Assembly: GCA_029531795.1 (NCBI GenBank)
Contig: JAPEIS010000003.1
Location: forward strand, 2,852,001 to 2,916,000
Length of the DNA stretch: 64,000 nucleotides
Direction: 5' to 3'
Source: Sclerotinia nivalis
Lineage: Eukaryota > Ascomycota > Leotiomycetes > Helotiales > Sclerotiniaceae
Positions 48,627 to 60,099 of the stretch are shown here, one piece after another. The notes below the pieces were generated by a model that did no database searches, was not told the origin of the DNA, and saw nothing but the letters and a program-made list of their open reading frames with translations. The position numbers were made by a program, and so were the translations under genes. Position 1 is the stretch's first letter; the number at the start of each line of letters is the position of its first letter.

Positions 48627-49094
48627 GGAGGATGAGATGATGCATGTCGAAAATAGATGGTAATTTATAGGCGCATCGGACAATCCGGTTTTGGGGGCAT
48701 GGAGTTCATGGTGAGGGTTATATTAAAACTTTTGGCAGACAAATATGAGGAGTAGTTTAAAGAAATTCGAGACAAAAGAGAATATACCAAGAATTTCAGA
48801 GTTGTAGGCTTCCCGCCGACCTCGTTTTGGAAAACCTTTCCCCTCAAATATGCATTGCACAAAAATATCACATTTATCCATGTCACTGACCGATAAGGAT
48901 TTCTTATCAGGACGCCAAAACGCGTTCGCAAACCTGACACCTTAGCTTCTCTCAATCCGAACTTCCTGAAAGATCCTTCAGACTAATATACAAATGGCAG
49001 AGAATAATTCGAATGACAGGATTCTCTCATTCTCAAGCTAACATAAAATTGATTCCACGCAAACGATCAATGGGTCAAGACTAAAAGGCGCAAA
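48627..49094. other. Spacer before the LAS21 gene
   Basis: 468 bp with no gene. It holds the 3' end of the DUF2423 transcript and the LAS21 promoter. A minus-strand frame at 48665-48955 has no domain. Confidence 0.45.
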
Positions 49095-52000
49095 ATGGTC
49101 TCCAGGACACAAAACTCTTTGCTCTTGGCAGCAAATATTCTCATCCCAATTGCTATATTGGTATTTGCTAGTGGTTTCTTTCCTTATAAGCCATTTCTCT
49201 CTGGATTAGCACAGTATGAGTCTCTGAATTTTGGAGAACCTCCGGCGGCTCCATTTGATAAGGTCATCTTCATGGTTGTTGATGCGCTGAGAAGGTAGAG
49301 GGACCCTCGAGCAGTCTGAGATCAAAGCTAACCTTGACAGCGACTTTGTATTTTCAAATAATTCTGGATTCAAATTTACTCAAAGGTCAATTGCATATCT
49401 GCCAGCTTGTTTAACCTCCACTAACTCTTTCTATAGTCTCATTTCCAATGGCGCTGCACTTCCATTTACAGCTCATGCGACTTCCCCTACCATTACTATG
49501 CCAAGAATAAAAGCTATAACAACTGGTTCTATACCTTCTTTCCTCGACGTAATTCTCAATTTCGCAGAATCAGATACATCTTCGTCTTTGGCGACTCAAG
49601 ATACATGGCTAGCACAAATGAAGGCAAAAGGAGGAGGAAAGATGGTCATGTATGGAGATGACACTTGGTTGAAGCTATTTCCAGAAACTTTTGATAGAGC
49701 AGATGGGACTTCAAGCTTTTTCGTTTCGGTCAGTCGTCGAGTGGTTGAGACTGTACATAGAATGAATGTAGCTGAATACCAATTTCTAATAGGATTTTAC
49801 TGAAGTGGATAATAACGTGACGAGACATGTTCCGGAAGAGTTGATGAATGATGATTGGAATACTATGGTTCTTCACTATCTGGGACTTGATCATATCGGA
49901 CATAAAGCAGGTCCACGAAGGTTGGAATCATTTGTTGAGAGATAATTATACAGGATACTAATTCCTTCTCTAGCCCGAATATGATTCCTAAACAACAAGA
50001 GATGGATGCTATTGTCCGGCTAATCTATGAAAACATGGAAGCGAAAGACTACCTATCCTCGACTCTCTTAGTTTTATGTGGCGATCATGGTATGAATGAT
50101 GCTGGTAATCATGGTGGTTCTGCTCCAGGAGAAACCTCCCCAGCTCTTGTCTTCATGTCGCCAAGATTTAAGGACCTTGTGTGTGAGCGCCAGCATTTTG
50201 AAGTACCTGCTCCATTTGAAGAGGAATTCCAATATTACAAAACGGTTGAACAGTCAGACATTGCTCCTACACTTGGAGCTCTGCTTGGATTTCCTGTACC
50301 GAGAAATAACTTGGGAGCTTTCATTGATGACTTCTTACCATTTTGGCCTGAAAGTATGTTATCCCAGTATCCAATCAAACTCCATCACTAACTTCTACCA
50401 GGAAATGACCGTGTTCAAATCTTACTGCGAAATGCGAGACAAATTCTCAGCGTAGTCACTGCAACATTTCCGTCATTTGAAAACGACGGTCCTTCCGAGA
50501 ACTGCCACGAACTATCAAGTAGTGTTGATGACTTGGCATGTCAATGGAGAAGGATTACTCAAGTTCTAGCTGGTCTCAAGGCTAACGAGCAAGATTATGA
50601 TGCATGGGTTGAAGCCGTCACAAAAGTATGTTATCCTTCGTACCCGTATCCAATATCTAACAAAATGTCAGTGGTTGAAGGAAGCTCAAGACTTGATGAG
50701 CGGTACTGCCAGTAATTATGATGTCAAGAAATTGATTACTGGCCAAATTATTGCAGCTTTGGGTCTATTCATGGCAGCACTGGCAGCGGGGCCATTTATA
50801 GCAAAGCATCTTAAGGCCAGCATTCCATTCATAGCTATTTGCTTGACCTACGGCATCATGATGTTTGCTAGTAGTTATGTTGAAGAGGAACAGCATTTCT
50901 GGTATTGGACAACTACGGGATGGCTATTCCTCTTATCGATCAAGAAGTATGATTCTTAACCGCTTCTCAAGTCAAAACTAACAATCTCCTAGTATACGTC
51001 GTCAATCTCGCGAACTTCAATTACTCGCCATTAGCTCTTTATTGATTCTGGCTGCCACTAGGATTGCTAGACGATGGAATCAAACCGGCCAGAAATTTGC
51101 CGGTGATCCTGATATTGCTCGAACATTTTTCTCTCAACACCGATTAACGCTCTGGACACTTGTGGGGGCTACCTATCTTTGGAATCTTCAATCACTCGCC
51201 AACAGAGGATTCTCACGTCTGCCACAGATCGTAGCTGGTGCAATTTCTACACTTTTGGCCACCGCAGCAATCACATTCAAACTTGCCTTCACAAATGAAG
51301 ATTCACCTGAACTTCTGGCAGGTCTAGCAAAAACTATGGCAGATAGTGATACTGGTATTCCACTTGTTCTCCGGGCAAGGTTGGTATTCATCGGCATTGC
51401 ATCTTGTCTAGTATATACTATAATATCTAGTTTCGGCCCACCAACCAAACGTGCAAATGGTGAACTCTTCCCCAAGCCCCTTCTGAAAGTCTTTCGCAAC
51501 TAACAAAGCACCAGTCCCCATGCGCACAATTCACGACCTTATAGTCCTCTTCCTAATCACCCAAACACGAGCAACCAACATTCCCCTCATCCTAATCTAC
51601 GAACTTCAATTTTCTCTCCTATCAACCCTCAATCTCTCCCTCATAGAAATAACCACCACCACCCTCCTACTCCAACAAACCTCCTTCTTCGCCCTCGGAA
51701 ACTCAAATGCCATTTCCTCCATCGACCTCTCCTCCGCGTATAACGGCGTCGATTCCTACAACGTATTCGCCGTCGGCCTCTTAATTTTCGCCTCTAACTG
51801 GGCCGGTCCTCTTTACTTCACTTCGGCTAGTAATCTCCTACTGCTGAAACATTGGAAGAAGGATGGAGTGAAGAGGAAAGATGTATGGGGAAATCATATA
51901 TCTTTATTAACGATATTTTTCGCGAGTAGTTTGACGGCGACGATGATCGCGTGTACGGTTCTTAGAACTCATCTTTTTATTTGGACGGTTTTTAGTCCGA

Positions 52001-52098
52001 AGTTTTTGTATACTATGGCTTGGAGTGTGGGCATGCATTTAGGGGGAAATGTGTTGGTTGGTGGTGGGTTGTGGTGGTTGGGGAGGGTGACTGGGTAA
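49095..52098 (+). CDS. las21: GPI ethanolamine phosphate transferase 2
   Basis: Nine exons (49095-49294, 49341-49385, 49437-49728, 49793-49920, 49974-50353, 50402-50625, 50672-50946, 50993-51459, 51515-52098) encode 864 residues. An N-terminal signal anchor precedes FDKVIFMVVDALRRSDF, the metal-binding start of the alkaline-phosphatase-like domain. Then come SPTITMPRIKAITTGSIPSFLDVILNF, MYGDDTWLKLFP, HYLGLDHIGHKAGP and LCGDHGMNDAGNHGG, all hallmark motifs of PIG-N/O/G family transferases. The C-terminal half has multiple membrane segments. LAS21/GPI7 (with GPI13-type partners) adds phosphoethanolamine to the second mannose of GPI anchors in the ER, needed for cell-wall GPI proteins. The 55-nt last intron, with an ACTAAC branch, is required to bypass a stop after KVFRN. 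Confidence 0.94.
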
Positions 52099-52399
52099 GG
52101 GGAGTGGAAAGATTGAGGGGGTAAAGGTATAGAGGAGATTGAGAAGGAATTTCGTTCGTTTGGGACAGGGAAGAAAAGAAGTTGAGGTAGATTGTAAAAT
52201 AGAACAGGGCGATTTGTTAGTCAAAAATTAGTTCGTAATAGATTCATCATGTATTCCATTTAAGGCCGCTGCTGATGCGGTATAAAATAGACTACAGCCT
52301 GGCGGCTTGAGATACTCAAAATCCTCACCGGGACGCAGAAATGACTCGCTTGCATGATCGCTTGATTAAGGGTCTCAAATTAACCATTAATTCTTAAAA

Positions 52400-53268
52400 T
52401 TACATCAAACTATCAAACAAATCATCAAATGCATCTCCGCCCTTCTTTTTCCTCTTCTTCTTTGGCGGTTTCGCCGGCGTCGAGTCTGATTTCGAAGTCT
52501 TTCGCTCCAATGCTTCACCCTCCTGTTTCCTCTTCTTTATTTTTAATTTTTTAACTTCACTATCCTCTTCCTCATTCTTTTCCTCCTTCTGAGTATCTCC
52601 GACCATTTCTGAAGCTGGAGCATCCCTCACGATCTTCTCACCCAAATCCTCTCCTATTTCTGGCTCATTTACTTTTACCTCCTCTTTTACTATTCCGGCT
52701 TTTTCTGCGAGTTCTTCTGCAGTCAAGACTCTTAATGATTCGAGAATCTTGTATAAACGTGCCAGACATCCCATTAACATTAATCCTAAAGTAGCATATT
52801 GGTTATCCGCTACTAATTGACTAAATGCCCTATTTTTCACATTATTAGCAATCTTCCCCTTACCCATCCCTTTCCATCCTTTTCCTCCGTCTCCCCCTCT
52901 TTCCTGCCCCATATAAACCCCAAACAACAAAACGAAACCAAAACCAAAAACCAAGAAACTCACAAATAACACCCCCCCACCACCTCCTCCCGCATAAACC
53001 CAACCAAACCCTGCAATTCCTTCTCTTCTCTCTCCTTCCTTTCCTTCGCTTTCCCTTTTACTTTCACTTTTGCCTTTCCAAGTGATGATTCTATCACATG
53101 TTCGGGAACGAGAGCGAGCAGACGAGTGATTTGTCGACGGAGGATGTTGAATGATTTGTACCATTTTGAGAGGCGGTGTTGGTTTTTGTTGCGGTGGTGG
53201 GTTAGGTGTAGGATTTGGTGGAGGGTGAGAAGGGTTGTGTGGTGGGGGTTGGGGGTGGGTGTGTTCAT
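52400..53268 (-). CDS. rmp1: RNase MRP subunit RMP1
   Basis: Two exons (53268-52964, 52898-52400) encode about 267 residues. The segment LHQILHLTHHRNKNQHRLSKWYKSFNILRRQITRLL is the conserved core of RMP1, the protein specific to RNase MRP. RNase MRP processes pre-rRNA at site A3 and cleaves some mRNAs. The second part keeps a Leu-rich helix (NRAFSQLVADNQYATLGLMLMGCLARLYKILE) and ends in a Lys-rich nuclear-type tail (KKKRKKKGGDAFDDLFDSLM). The intron (52899-52963) has a GTGAGT donor and a weaker GGAAAG acceptor, so its 3' boundary is uncertain; the downstream Gly-rich residues depend on it. The gene is divergent from COG1. Confidence 0.82.
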
Positions 53269-53667
53269 TATTTTTGGGTGGGGAGGACGGATGGGTTTGA
53301 GTGCTTGAATTGTGTTTTCTTTGGAGACTTGAGGGAGCCTTTTATGTTAGAATGAATTGGAGTTGTGTGGAAATATCATTTTGGTGCGTGATTGAGGTTG
53401 GGAAATTGATGATGACGGAGGAAATGAAATTCGAGAAGGCTTTGTTTGTCAGCCTTGCAGGAAGGCTGGTGCACGAACTGCATGTACATGAACAAGTGTG
53501 CAGACCAAGCTTCATGCACAGCCTTGGAATACAAACAACTTACAAAGTCTAGAACTTCGAATAATGATATGAAGAAGGCATCCAATTCTATGATTTCCTC
53601 AGATACACCAATTCGCAATACATGAATATCCACAAGCTCCAACAATCCCACAACCCCCACCGACAAA
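53269..53667. promoter_or_regulatory. Shared promoter region of the RMP1 and COG1 genes
   Basis: A 399-bp spacer between outward-facing starts. Short frames within it are chance overlaps. No specific site is called. Confidence 0.45.
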
Positions 53668-56079
53668 ATGGCATCCACAACCCTCTCCACAACAACATGC
53701 TTCACTTCCTCAGAAGCATTCAAACATCCCCTCCCTCAAATCCGGCAATTCCACCGCGATCTCACTACCGAACTTGATGAGAAAAATGCACGTTTACGTA
53801 CACTAGTCGGAGGTAGTTATAGACAATTACTGGGAACAGCCGAACAAATCCTACAAATGCGCAAGGATATCCGTGAAGTTGAAGAAAAATTAGGGAAAGT
53901 AGGGGAAGGATGTGGAAGAAATGTATTGGTTGGGATGGTCTCTGGATTAGGTAAATTACAGGGAGAAATGAAAAATGGGAAGAAAGGGGAGGAAATGAGA
54001 GGGCTGGCTAGGATGAAAGGTTTGGGTATGTGTGGGATTGTAGTTGGGAAACTTTTGAGGAGGCAGGGGAGAGTGGATGAGGAAGGGAGAGGAAGGAGTT
54101 TGGTGGTCGCTGCGAAAGTGCTGGTTTTGAGTCGGTTGTTGGCGAAGAGTTTGGAGGGTTGTGTGAATAGTGGGGATAGGGAGTTTGTGGAGGAGGCGAA
54201 GAAGAAGAGGGTGGTTTTGATGAAACGTTTGTTACGAGCGGTTGAGAAGACATTGGTCTTGACCAAGGATGCTGAAGATAGAGAAAATCTGGTTCAGGCG
54301 CTTTGCGCATATAGTCTAGCTACGAGTTCTGGGGCAAAAGAAGTTTTACGACATTTCTTAAATGTCCGAGGGGAAGCAATGGCATTAGCATTCGAAGACG
54401 AAGAGGACTCGAACCAGGAGACATCAGGTGTTTTGCGGGCCTTGGAAATTTATACGAGAACTTTACTTGATGTACAAGCATTAGTACCGAGGAGACTTGG
54501 GGAAGCATTGGCTGCGCTGAAGACGAAACCTTTATTGAAAGATGAAAGTATTCGAGATTTAGAGGGATTGAGATTAGATGTATGTGAGCGGTGGTTTGGT
54601 GATGAAATTCTTTACTTTACCCCTTATGTTCGACATGATGATTTGGAGGGATCATTAGCTGTTGAGACATTAAAAGGTTGGGCGAAGAAAGCATCAGGAG
54701 TGCTACTGGAGGGCTTTACAAAGACTCTTCAGGGAGGCTTGGACTTCAAGGTAGTAGTCGAATTGCGAACGAAAATTTTGGAAGTATGGATTAGGGATGG
54801 AGGTAAAGCAAGAGGATTTGATCCTTCTATACTTCTAGATGGTTTACGAGGAGTTGTTAACAAACGACTTGTAGAGTTATTGGAAACTCGAGTTGGCAAG
54901 TTTCATCTAGTGGGAACAGAAATAGAGTCCACATTAGCAACATGGGAGGAAGGAATTACTGATCTTCATGCGAGTCTATGGGATGAAGATATGATGGCAA
55001 CAGAACTCAGCAATGGAGGTAATATTTTCAAACAAGACATTCTTGCTCGTACCTTTGGACGTAATGATGCTGTTTCAAGAGTTGTCAACAGTTTTCAGAC
55101 TTGGAGGCATCTCATTGAGGAAATAGGTACTGTTATTGATCAATTGAAGAAACAAAGATGGGACGATGATCTAGAAGATATCGAAGATGATGAAAGTCTC
55201 GAGTCGCGACAAAATCTTCTTAGCAGGGAAGATCCGCAGATGCTGCAAGATCATCTTGATACAAGCTTAGAAAAAGCTTTCCAGGAGTTACATACGAAAA
55301 CCACAACACTCGTGGAGCAATACAAAGATAGTCAATACAGCGGAAATATATCAGTGTATATTTTACGAATCTTACGAGATATCCGAGCAGAGCTACCCAC
55401 AAATCCATCATTACAAAAATTTGGCCTTTCACTAGTCCCATCATTACACGAGAATCTCGCAAGGACCGTTTCAGAAAAATCCATCTCGTCTCTAGCAAAA
55501 TCACTCAAGAAAAAGAAAGTTACAGGAAGAGCATTATGGGAAGGAACACCAGAACTTCCAGTTCAACCTTCACCTGCTACATTTAAATTTCTTCGTGGTT
55601 TATCGACTGCTATGGCTGATGCTGGTGCGGATCTTTGGAGTCCTGTTGCTGTTAAGACTTTGAAGGTGCATCTCGATTCCCAAGTTGGAGAGCAATGGAG
55701 TATGGTTTTGAAAGAGAAGGTGGCTAGTAATGGCACAACTGCCTCTTCCACCGATGCCCCAGAAAATGAAAAATCGACGGAAAGAGAAGATCCAGAAAAA
55801 GAAGTTCAATCCGCAGTGGAAGTAGAACTAGACGACGGAAAGCAAAAAGATCTCCTAAAACAATACCTGTTCGATATCTTTGTCTTACAACAAGCTTTAG
55901 CGCTACAATCTATACAATCTGGGGATATGGAAAAGGGGATTGTGGGGATGAAACTCAAGGATCTGAGTGATGAAATAGAATCGAAATTAAGGCTTGAGGC
56001 GCAGGAGAGGAAACGTGTGGGGAATGGAGCGAAGGAATATTGGAAGAGGACGGGTCTTTTGTTTGGATTTTTGGTGTAA
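53668..56079 (+). CDS. cog1: Conserved oligomeric Golgi complex subunit 1
   Basis: An intronless frame of 803 residues. The N-terminus (SSEAFKHPLPQIRQFHRDLTTELDEKNARLRTLVGGSYRQLLGTAEQILQMRKDIREVEEKLGKV) matches the COG1/Vps51-type helical N-terminal region. The pattern LVGGSYRQLLGTAEQILQM is the most conserved part of fungal Cog1. The rest is helical, with regular Leu/Arg spacing, as expected for a tethering-complex subunit. An acidic, Ser/Glu-rich insert lies near 55740-55850. COG tethers vesicles recycling within the Golgi and supports glycosylation. The ATG at 53668 follows CCGACAAA, a fair context. The antisense frames are shadows. Confidence 0.88.
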   Translation: MASTTLSTTTCFTSSEAFKHPLPQIRQFHRDLTTELDEKNARLRTLVGGSYRQLLGTAEQILQMRKDIREVEEKLGKVGEGCGRNVLVGMVSGLGKLQGEMKNGKKGEEMRGLARMKGLGMCGIVVGKLLRRQGRVDEEGRGRSLVVAAKVLVLSRLLAKSLEGCVNSGDREFVEEAKKKRVVLMKRLLRAVEKTLVLTKDAEDRENLVQALCAYSLATSSGAKEVLRHFLNVRGEAMALAFEDEEDSNQETSGVLRALEIYTRTLLDVQALVPRRLGEALAALKTKPLLKDESIRDLEGLRLDVCERWFGDEILYFTPYVRHDDLEGSLAVETLKGWAKKASGVLLEGFTKTLQGGLDFKVVVELRTKILEVWIRDGGKARGFDPSILLDGLRGVVNKRLVELLETRVGKFHLVGTEIESTLATWEEGITDLHASLWDEDMMATELSNGGNIFKQDILARTFGRNDAVSRVVNSFQTWRHLIEEIGTVIDQLKKQRWDDDLEDIEDDESLESRQNLLSREDPQMLQDHLDTSLEKAFQELHTKTTTLVEQYKDSQYSGNISVYILRILRDIRAELPTNPSLQKFGLSLVPSLHENLARTVSEKSISSLAKSLKKKKVTGRALWEGTPELPVQPSPATFKFLRGLSTAMADAGADLWSPVAVKTLKVHLDSQVGEQWSMVLKEKVASNGTTASSTDAPENEKSTEREDPEKEVQSAVEVELDDGKQKDLLKQYLFDIFVLQQALALQSIQSGDMEKGIVGMKLKDLSDEIESKLRLEAQERKRVGNGAKEYWKRTGLLFGFLV

Positions 56080-59000
56080 ACGGTGGGGCTGGAGGGGTTG
56101 GAGGGGTAGAAAAGAGGTGGAGGGGGGTGGAGGGGGTGGAGGGGGTAATTGTGGAGAAGGAGGTGTAATGATATATGAGTTTTTGCTGCATTATAATGCG
56201 CAAGACATATCAGTATTCTTCATCTGTGTCTGTGAGCGAAAGTGTATGCCTCTTTACGAGTAAACCCTTTGTACATATATAAACTTTGCAGCTAATTGAG
56301 AAATAGAAACAGAAATAGAAATAGAAACATATTTCTTTCTTCTCTCTTTTTTCTTTCTCGCAAATCGAGTATTCATAGATCAAAGCAAAGCAAAGCAAAA
56401 CGTGCTTGAAGCACTAATTAAATTCAATAGAAGTTTCAAATTTCAAAATACCACAACATCGAAATCTGAAGTTTGAAACTGCTGGTTTGAAATTCGCGTA
56501 AGTATATTGATGTTCATGCTGTAGATGTGTGTTGATGTGGGTAAAATATATAATTGAGAGGAATATTGCGAGATGTGATGGCTTGTATATTTGTGCATAA
56601 CAGATTTTTGGGTTTATGGGTATTCTTTTGATGAGATGGAATTTTTGTTGTCATTGTTATTATTATTATTACTGTCCTTGTCTTTTTCAATAAGTGGGAG
56701 GTTTTATGTGGATTGTTGATGTTGATAACGCTGTCAATAATGTAAGATCTTAGTATAGTATAGAAGTCTAGAACAGTGTTCCCGACTATTACTCTATACG
56801 AGCAGCTCTAAGTGGCAGCCCACACTGCCTGACTTTAGAAGAAGCTAAAAGTAGGACTTGCATTGGTATAAAATGGCTCGGGAATGATTTAATCGGTCTA
56901 GGTTGGGTGTTTCTTTATCGGTTTATGGGTTTTTGGGGGCTGGGTTGTGGTTTATATACTGCTTACTCTATTAGGTGTGTATCTGCATCCAGAAATCGCT
57001 TATGTATAGATTCATCTGAGTATATTCTGCTTTGGTTTAGCTTGAGGGGTATATATTGAAGGTTCAGAAGATTTGAGAAGACTTCTGAAATTCATGTACT
57101 TTATTAGGACATACTAGTAAACCACTCATTCTCATCTATTTGCATTTTTACTACGGAATTATCTCCAGCATTCTATAAATTTAGATCTTGGTGATGCGAG
57201 TACTCACTATATCGTCTTATATCAGAAAAAACCAGACTCGCAGGACAGAGCCAGGAACGGATGCTGAGTGGTGGGAAATGAATTCTGAAAAACGGATTTT
57301 CTTTTAAATGAGTATTCATAAACTTCGCTAATAGCAGGATTTTTTTGGATACTTCTCCGGGATATTTATTGTTACTGTATAGGTATTCTACTGTTTTATT
57401 AGGATTATTACTATCAGGCTCGAGTGTGCCACCATTAGTATTCTCATTATCGTTCCCTGATATATCCACTCAAAATTTTATATTTTTTTCTTTAGTATCA
57501 TGTATTATTCACCTAATCTGATACCTTAAAATAAATTCTCTGATCCAAAACATCGCTCTGATTAACAAACAACATAACAAAACCAGTGAGAGGATTATAA
57601 TCCATATATCCATAAAATCATACTAAGATGATCTCTTTTATAGTAAGATAAGTGCAATTTTACTTTCTCCTACCTGGGATAAAATATGCTTTCAGATATT
57701 ACTAAAGTTCGGCTTTAGAGTCTCCTGATATTTCCTTGGGATCTCTAATGCTTTCTTCGTTTGAGAGTTCATATGGCTCCTTATGCTCCCGGTTCGTGTA
57801 TCTGGCGTGGTATATATATATCATCACAATTTGGCATATCAACTTACAACATAAAATTCAACCAGCTTACTCCACTGGCAAATTAGGTTGTCGGTGTTTT
57901 GGTGTCAATAACTGGAAAGGAAAGAAGGAGAGATATCTAGAGGCCTGACGATAACTTTGTTTTTGTATCTGAAAAGAAGATAATTCCTATTGTCATTCAC
58001 AAATCTCTATTCCAGTCTATCTTCACTGTCAAACCACGCATTATGCAACACATCACCATAAGCATTCCAAAATCCACAACAACGTAGATGCACCACGCCA
58101 AAAGTTTAAAAGTCCATTTCGAGTAAAAATAAATCAAACCATCAAACTAACATTCAAAATGTCAATTTGCTTCATACGTACACCCATGACAAGTGTTTTG
58201 GTGATTTATAGTTGACTTCAATAACTATGATTGAGTTTCACTTATATACTTCTATACTTCTCCATCTTAGAATTCTGATTCTCGGCTAAGGTTAGTGCAT
58301 TAGCCCATCTTTGCAAAGTGGACTTTGAGGAGGTGTTAGATTACATCTGCAATTCTTTTATCTATATAACCCATACACAATCTCCTCGTTGATAATAGCG
58401 TTATGGAAGGGGATATCTTCTTTATATAATCTTATCAACTTTCGATGGGAAAAGTAGCGAATATAAATTAGCCTACGTTGTAAGGGAGCAGTTAAGGAGA
58501 AGCGAGATTGATAGAAATCCTATAATTTTTCCCATTCAACACTTTATTATATTCTCCAACCACTCAGTATTCGGAGTAATAAAAACTCCACCCCTCGAAA
58601 ACACCCATCTCCTTTCGAAACTTCTTTCCGCGAGTATAAAAATCTCTAAACTCAATCTAGATATCACCCTTCAAGGTAATGTAAAAATCTCTGACGAAGT
58701 AAAATAATGGCCGGAAGAATTTCTATGATTACTGTTGCTATTACTATTTCTATTACTTCAAATTAAAACTCTAGACTCTCAATTATGATATATAATTCGA
58801 GGTTGGAAAATCAGAAGGTTTTTAGATACGGGGTTGCAAATTCTTCTTTGCGGTTGTTGTTGTTGTTGCTATTTGAGGGGTTTTTGGTTACTACTGTGTT
58901 TTGGGGGTTGTTGTTGGTGTGTTATTGTTGTTGTATGTTGTTTTTGTATTCAAGTATTATTGTTTATTATAATTATTATTCACTGTTACTCCAACTCATG

Positions 59001-60099
59001 AGACTAAATCAGAAGATCCTCATATCTACCCCCCAAAACACTACCCATTATACAGCGCAACCACAAATACTTATTGATACAACATGTAACCGGTATATTG
59101 CGGTACTTTACTTCATGTCTGGATTTCTAGAACTATCTCATGAGTTGTATACCCTTTCCTTCCTTCCCCCTTCATCTCCTCTCCACTAATCCAAACATCC
59201 AAATCCCACCAATAATCCTCAATTTAAAATTGAATATTCCTTTCAAGACCGTATAGAATTTATATTCCTCCCACTCAGTGCTAACTTTAACTTTAACTTC
59301 AATTTCATATTTTGTTCATCTCTTTTCTTCTCTCTTTTTAATAAACACTAACTCTTCAATATATAAACTCCCCATACTGCATCCTCAAAAATCATCAATT
59401 AACAAAGATGAATCTATCCCGAATCAGGAAATACATCCTGTATATTTGTAAGATTATAGATCAATATCCATTTGACATACTAGGGCATTTTCGTAGCATA
59501 TACTCGAGTAAGGAGAAATCAAAACAATTCCTGCGGGATAAATTGTGATTGTTGATATCACTATATAGATCGAGACTCCGCGTGTTTGTTGTCGTGGTAT
59601 ATAGATTGTTTATCATCGCCGCAACAAATTCTTCTATTAGAAATTATCTAGCACACTGTCAAAATTCAGTGATAGTGACACTAACATCTCATCTCATCTC
59701 ATCCTCTTTTATTTCATAATTTCATAATTTCACAATCATACACACCTAAACATGTAAGAAAATCGAAACGAAAACTACAATCTTATGAAAATATCATGAG
59801 AAGAAAAGAAATAATAACTTTCTAATCTAGATCTATTAATACATCAATACTATACTACACGAGTATATCCAAGTAAAGTATCTATCCTCGTTCAGGTCCC
59901 AAACTCCTTATCCTTCTTCTCATCCTCATCCCATCATCTATCATATCATTGCAAATCCATCCCTATCCCTATCAATCATCATCATAATAATAATAAAAGA
60001 AAATAACAAACACCCATCTGTAAAAACAACCTCAAAGCAAACCCAAGCCGCAACACCTCAATTCCCAAATTCCAATCCCAGCCACAACCACACCCCTAA
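56080..60099. other. 4-kb gene-free AT-rich region
   Basis: This is the longest empty stretch in the window. It contains GGAGGGGGTGG repeats just after COG1 (56087-56150), a GAAATA repeat near 56300-56330, AAAGC units near 56384-56400, TTATTATTATTA near 56657-56675, TTGTTGTTG runs near 58855-58940, CATCTCATCT near 59688-59702 and AATAATAATA near 59985-59998. A Leu/Tyr-rich frame at 58785-59189 and a minus-strand frame at 57173-57469 lack support. Long non-coding transcripts or remote promoter elements cannot be excluded. Confidence 0.5.

Noticed and set aside
51460..51514. Apparent stop (KVFRN*) in the LAS21 gene, which looked like a truncation
   Set aside because: A 55-nt intron with a GTGAAC donor, ACTAAC branch and CCAG acceptor removes it and keeps the frame.
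57173..57469. 98-codon frame on the minus strand ending HHQDLNL
   Set aside because: Asn-rich, no recognised motif and no splice partners. It lies in AT-rich DNA where such frames are common.
58785..59189. 134-codon Leu/Tyr/Cys-rich frame that looks like membrane helices
   Set aside because: It comes from TTG/TTA triplet repeats, so the hydrophobicity reflects low-complexity DNA.
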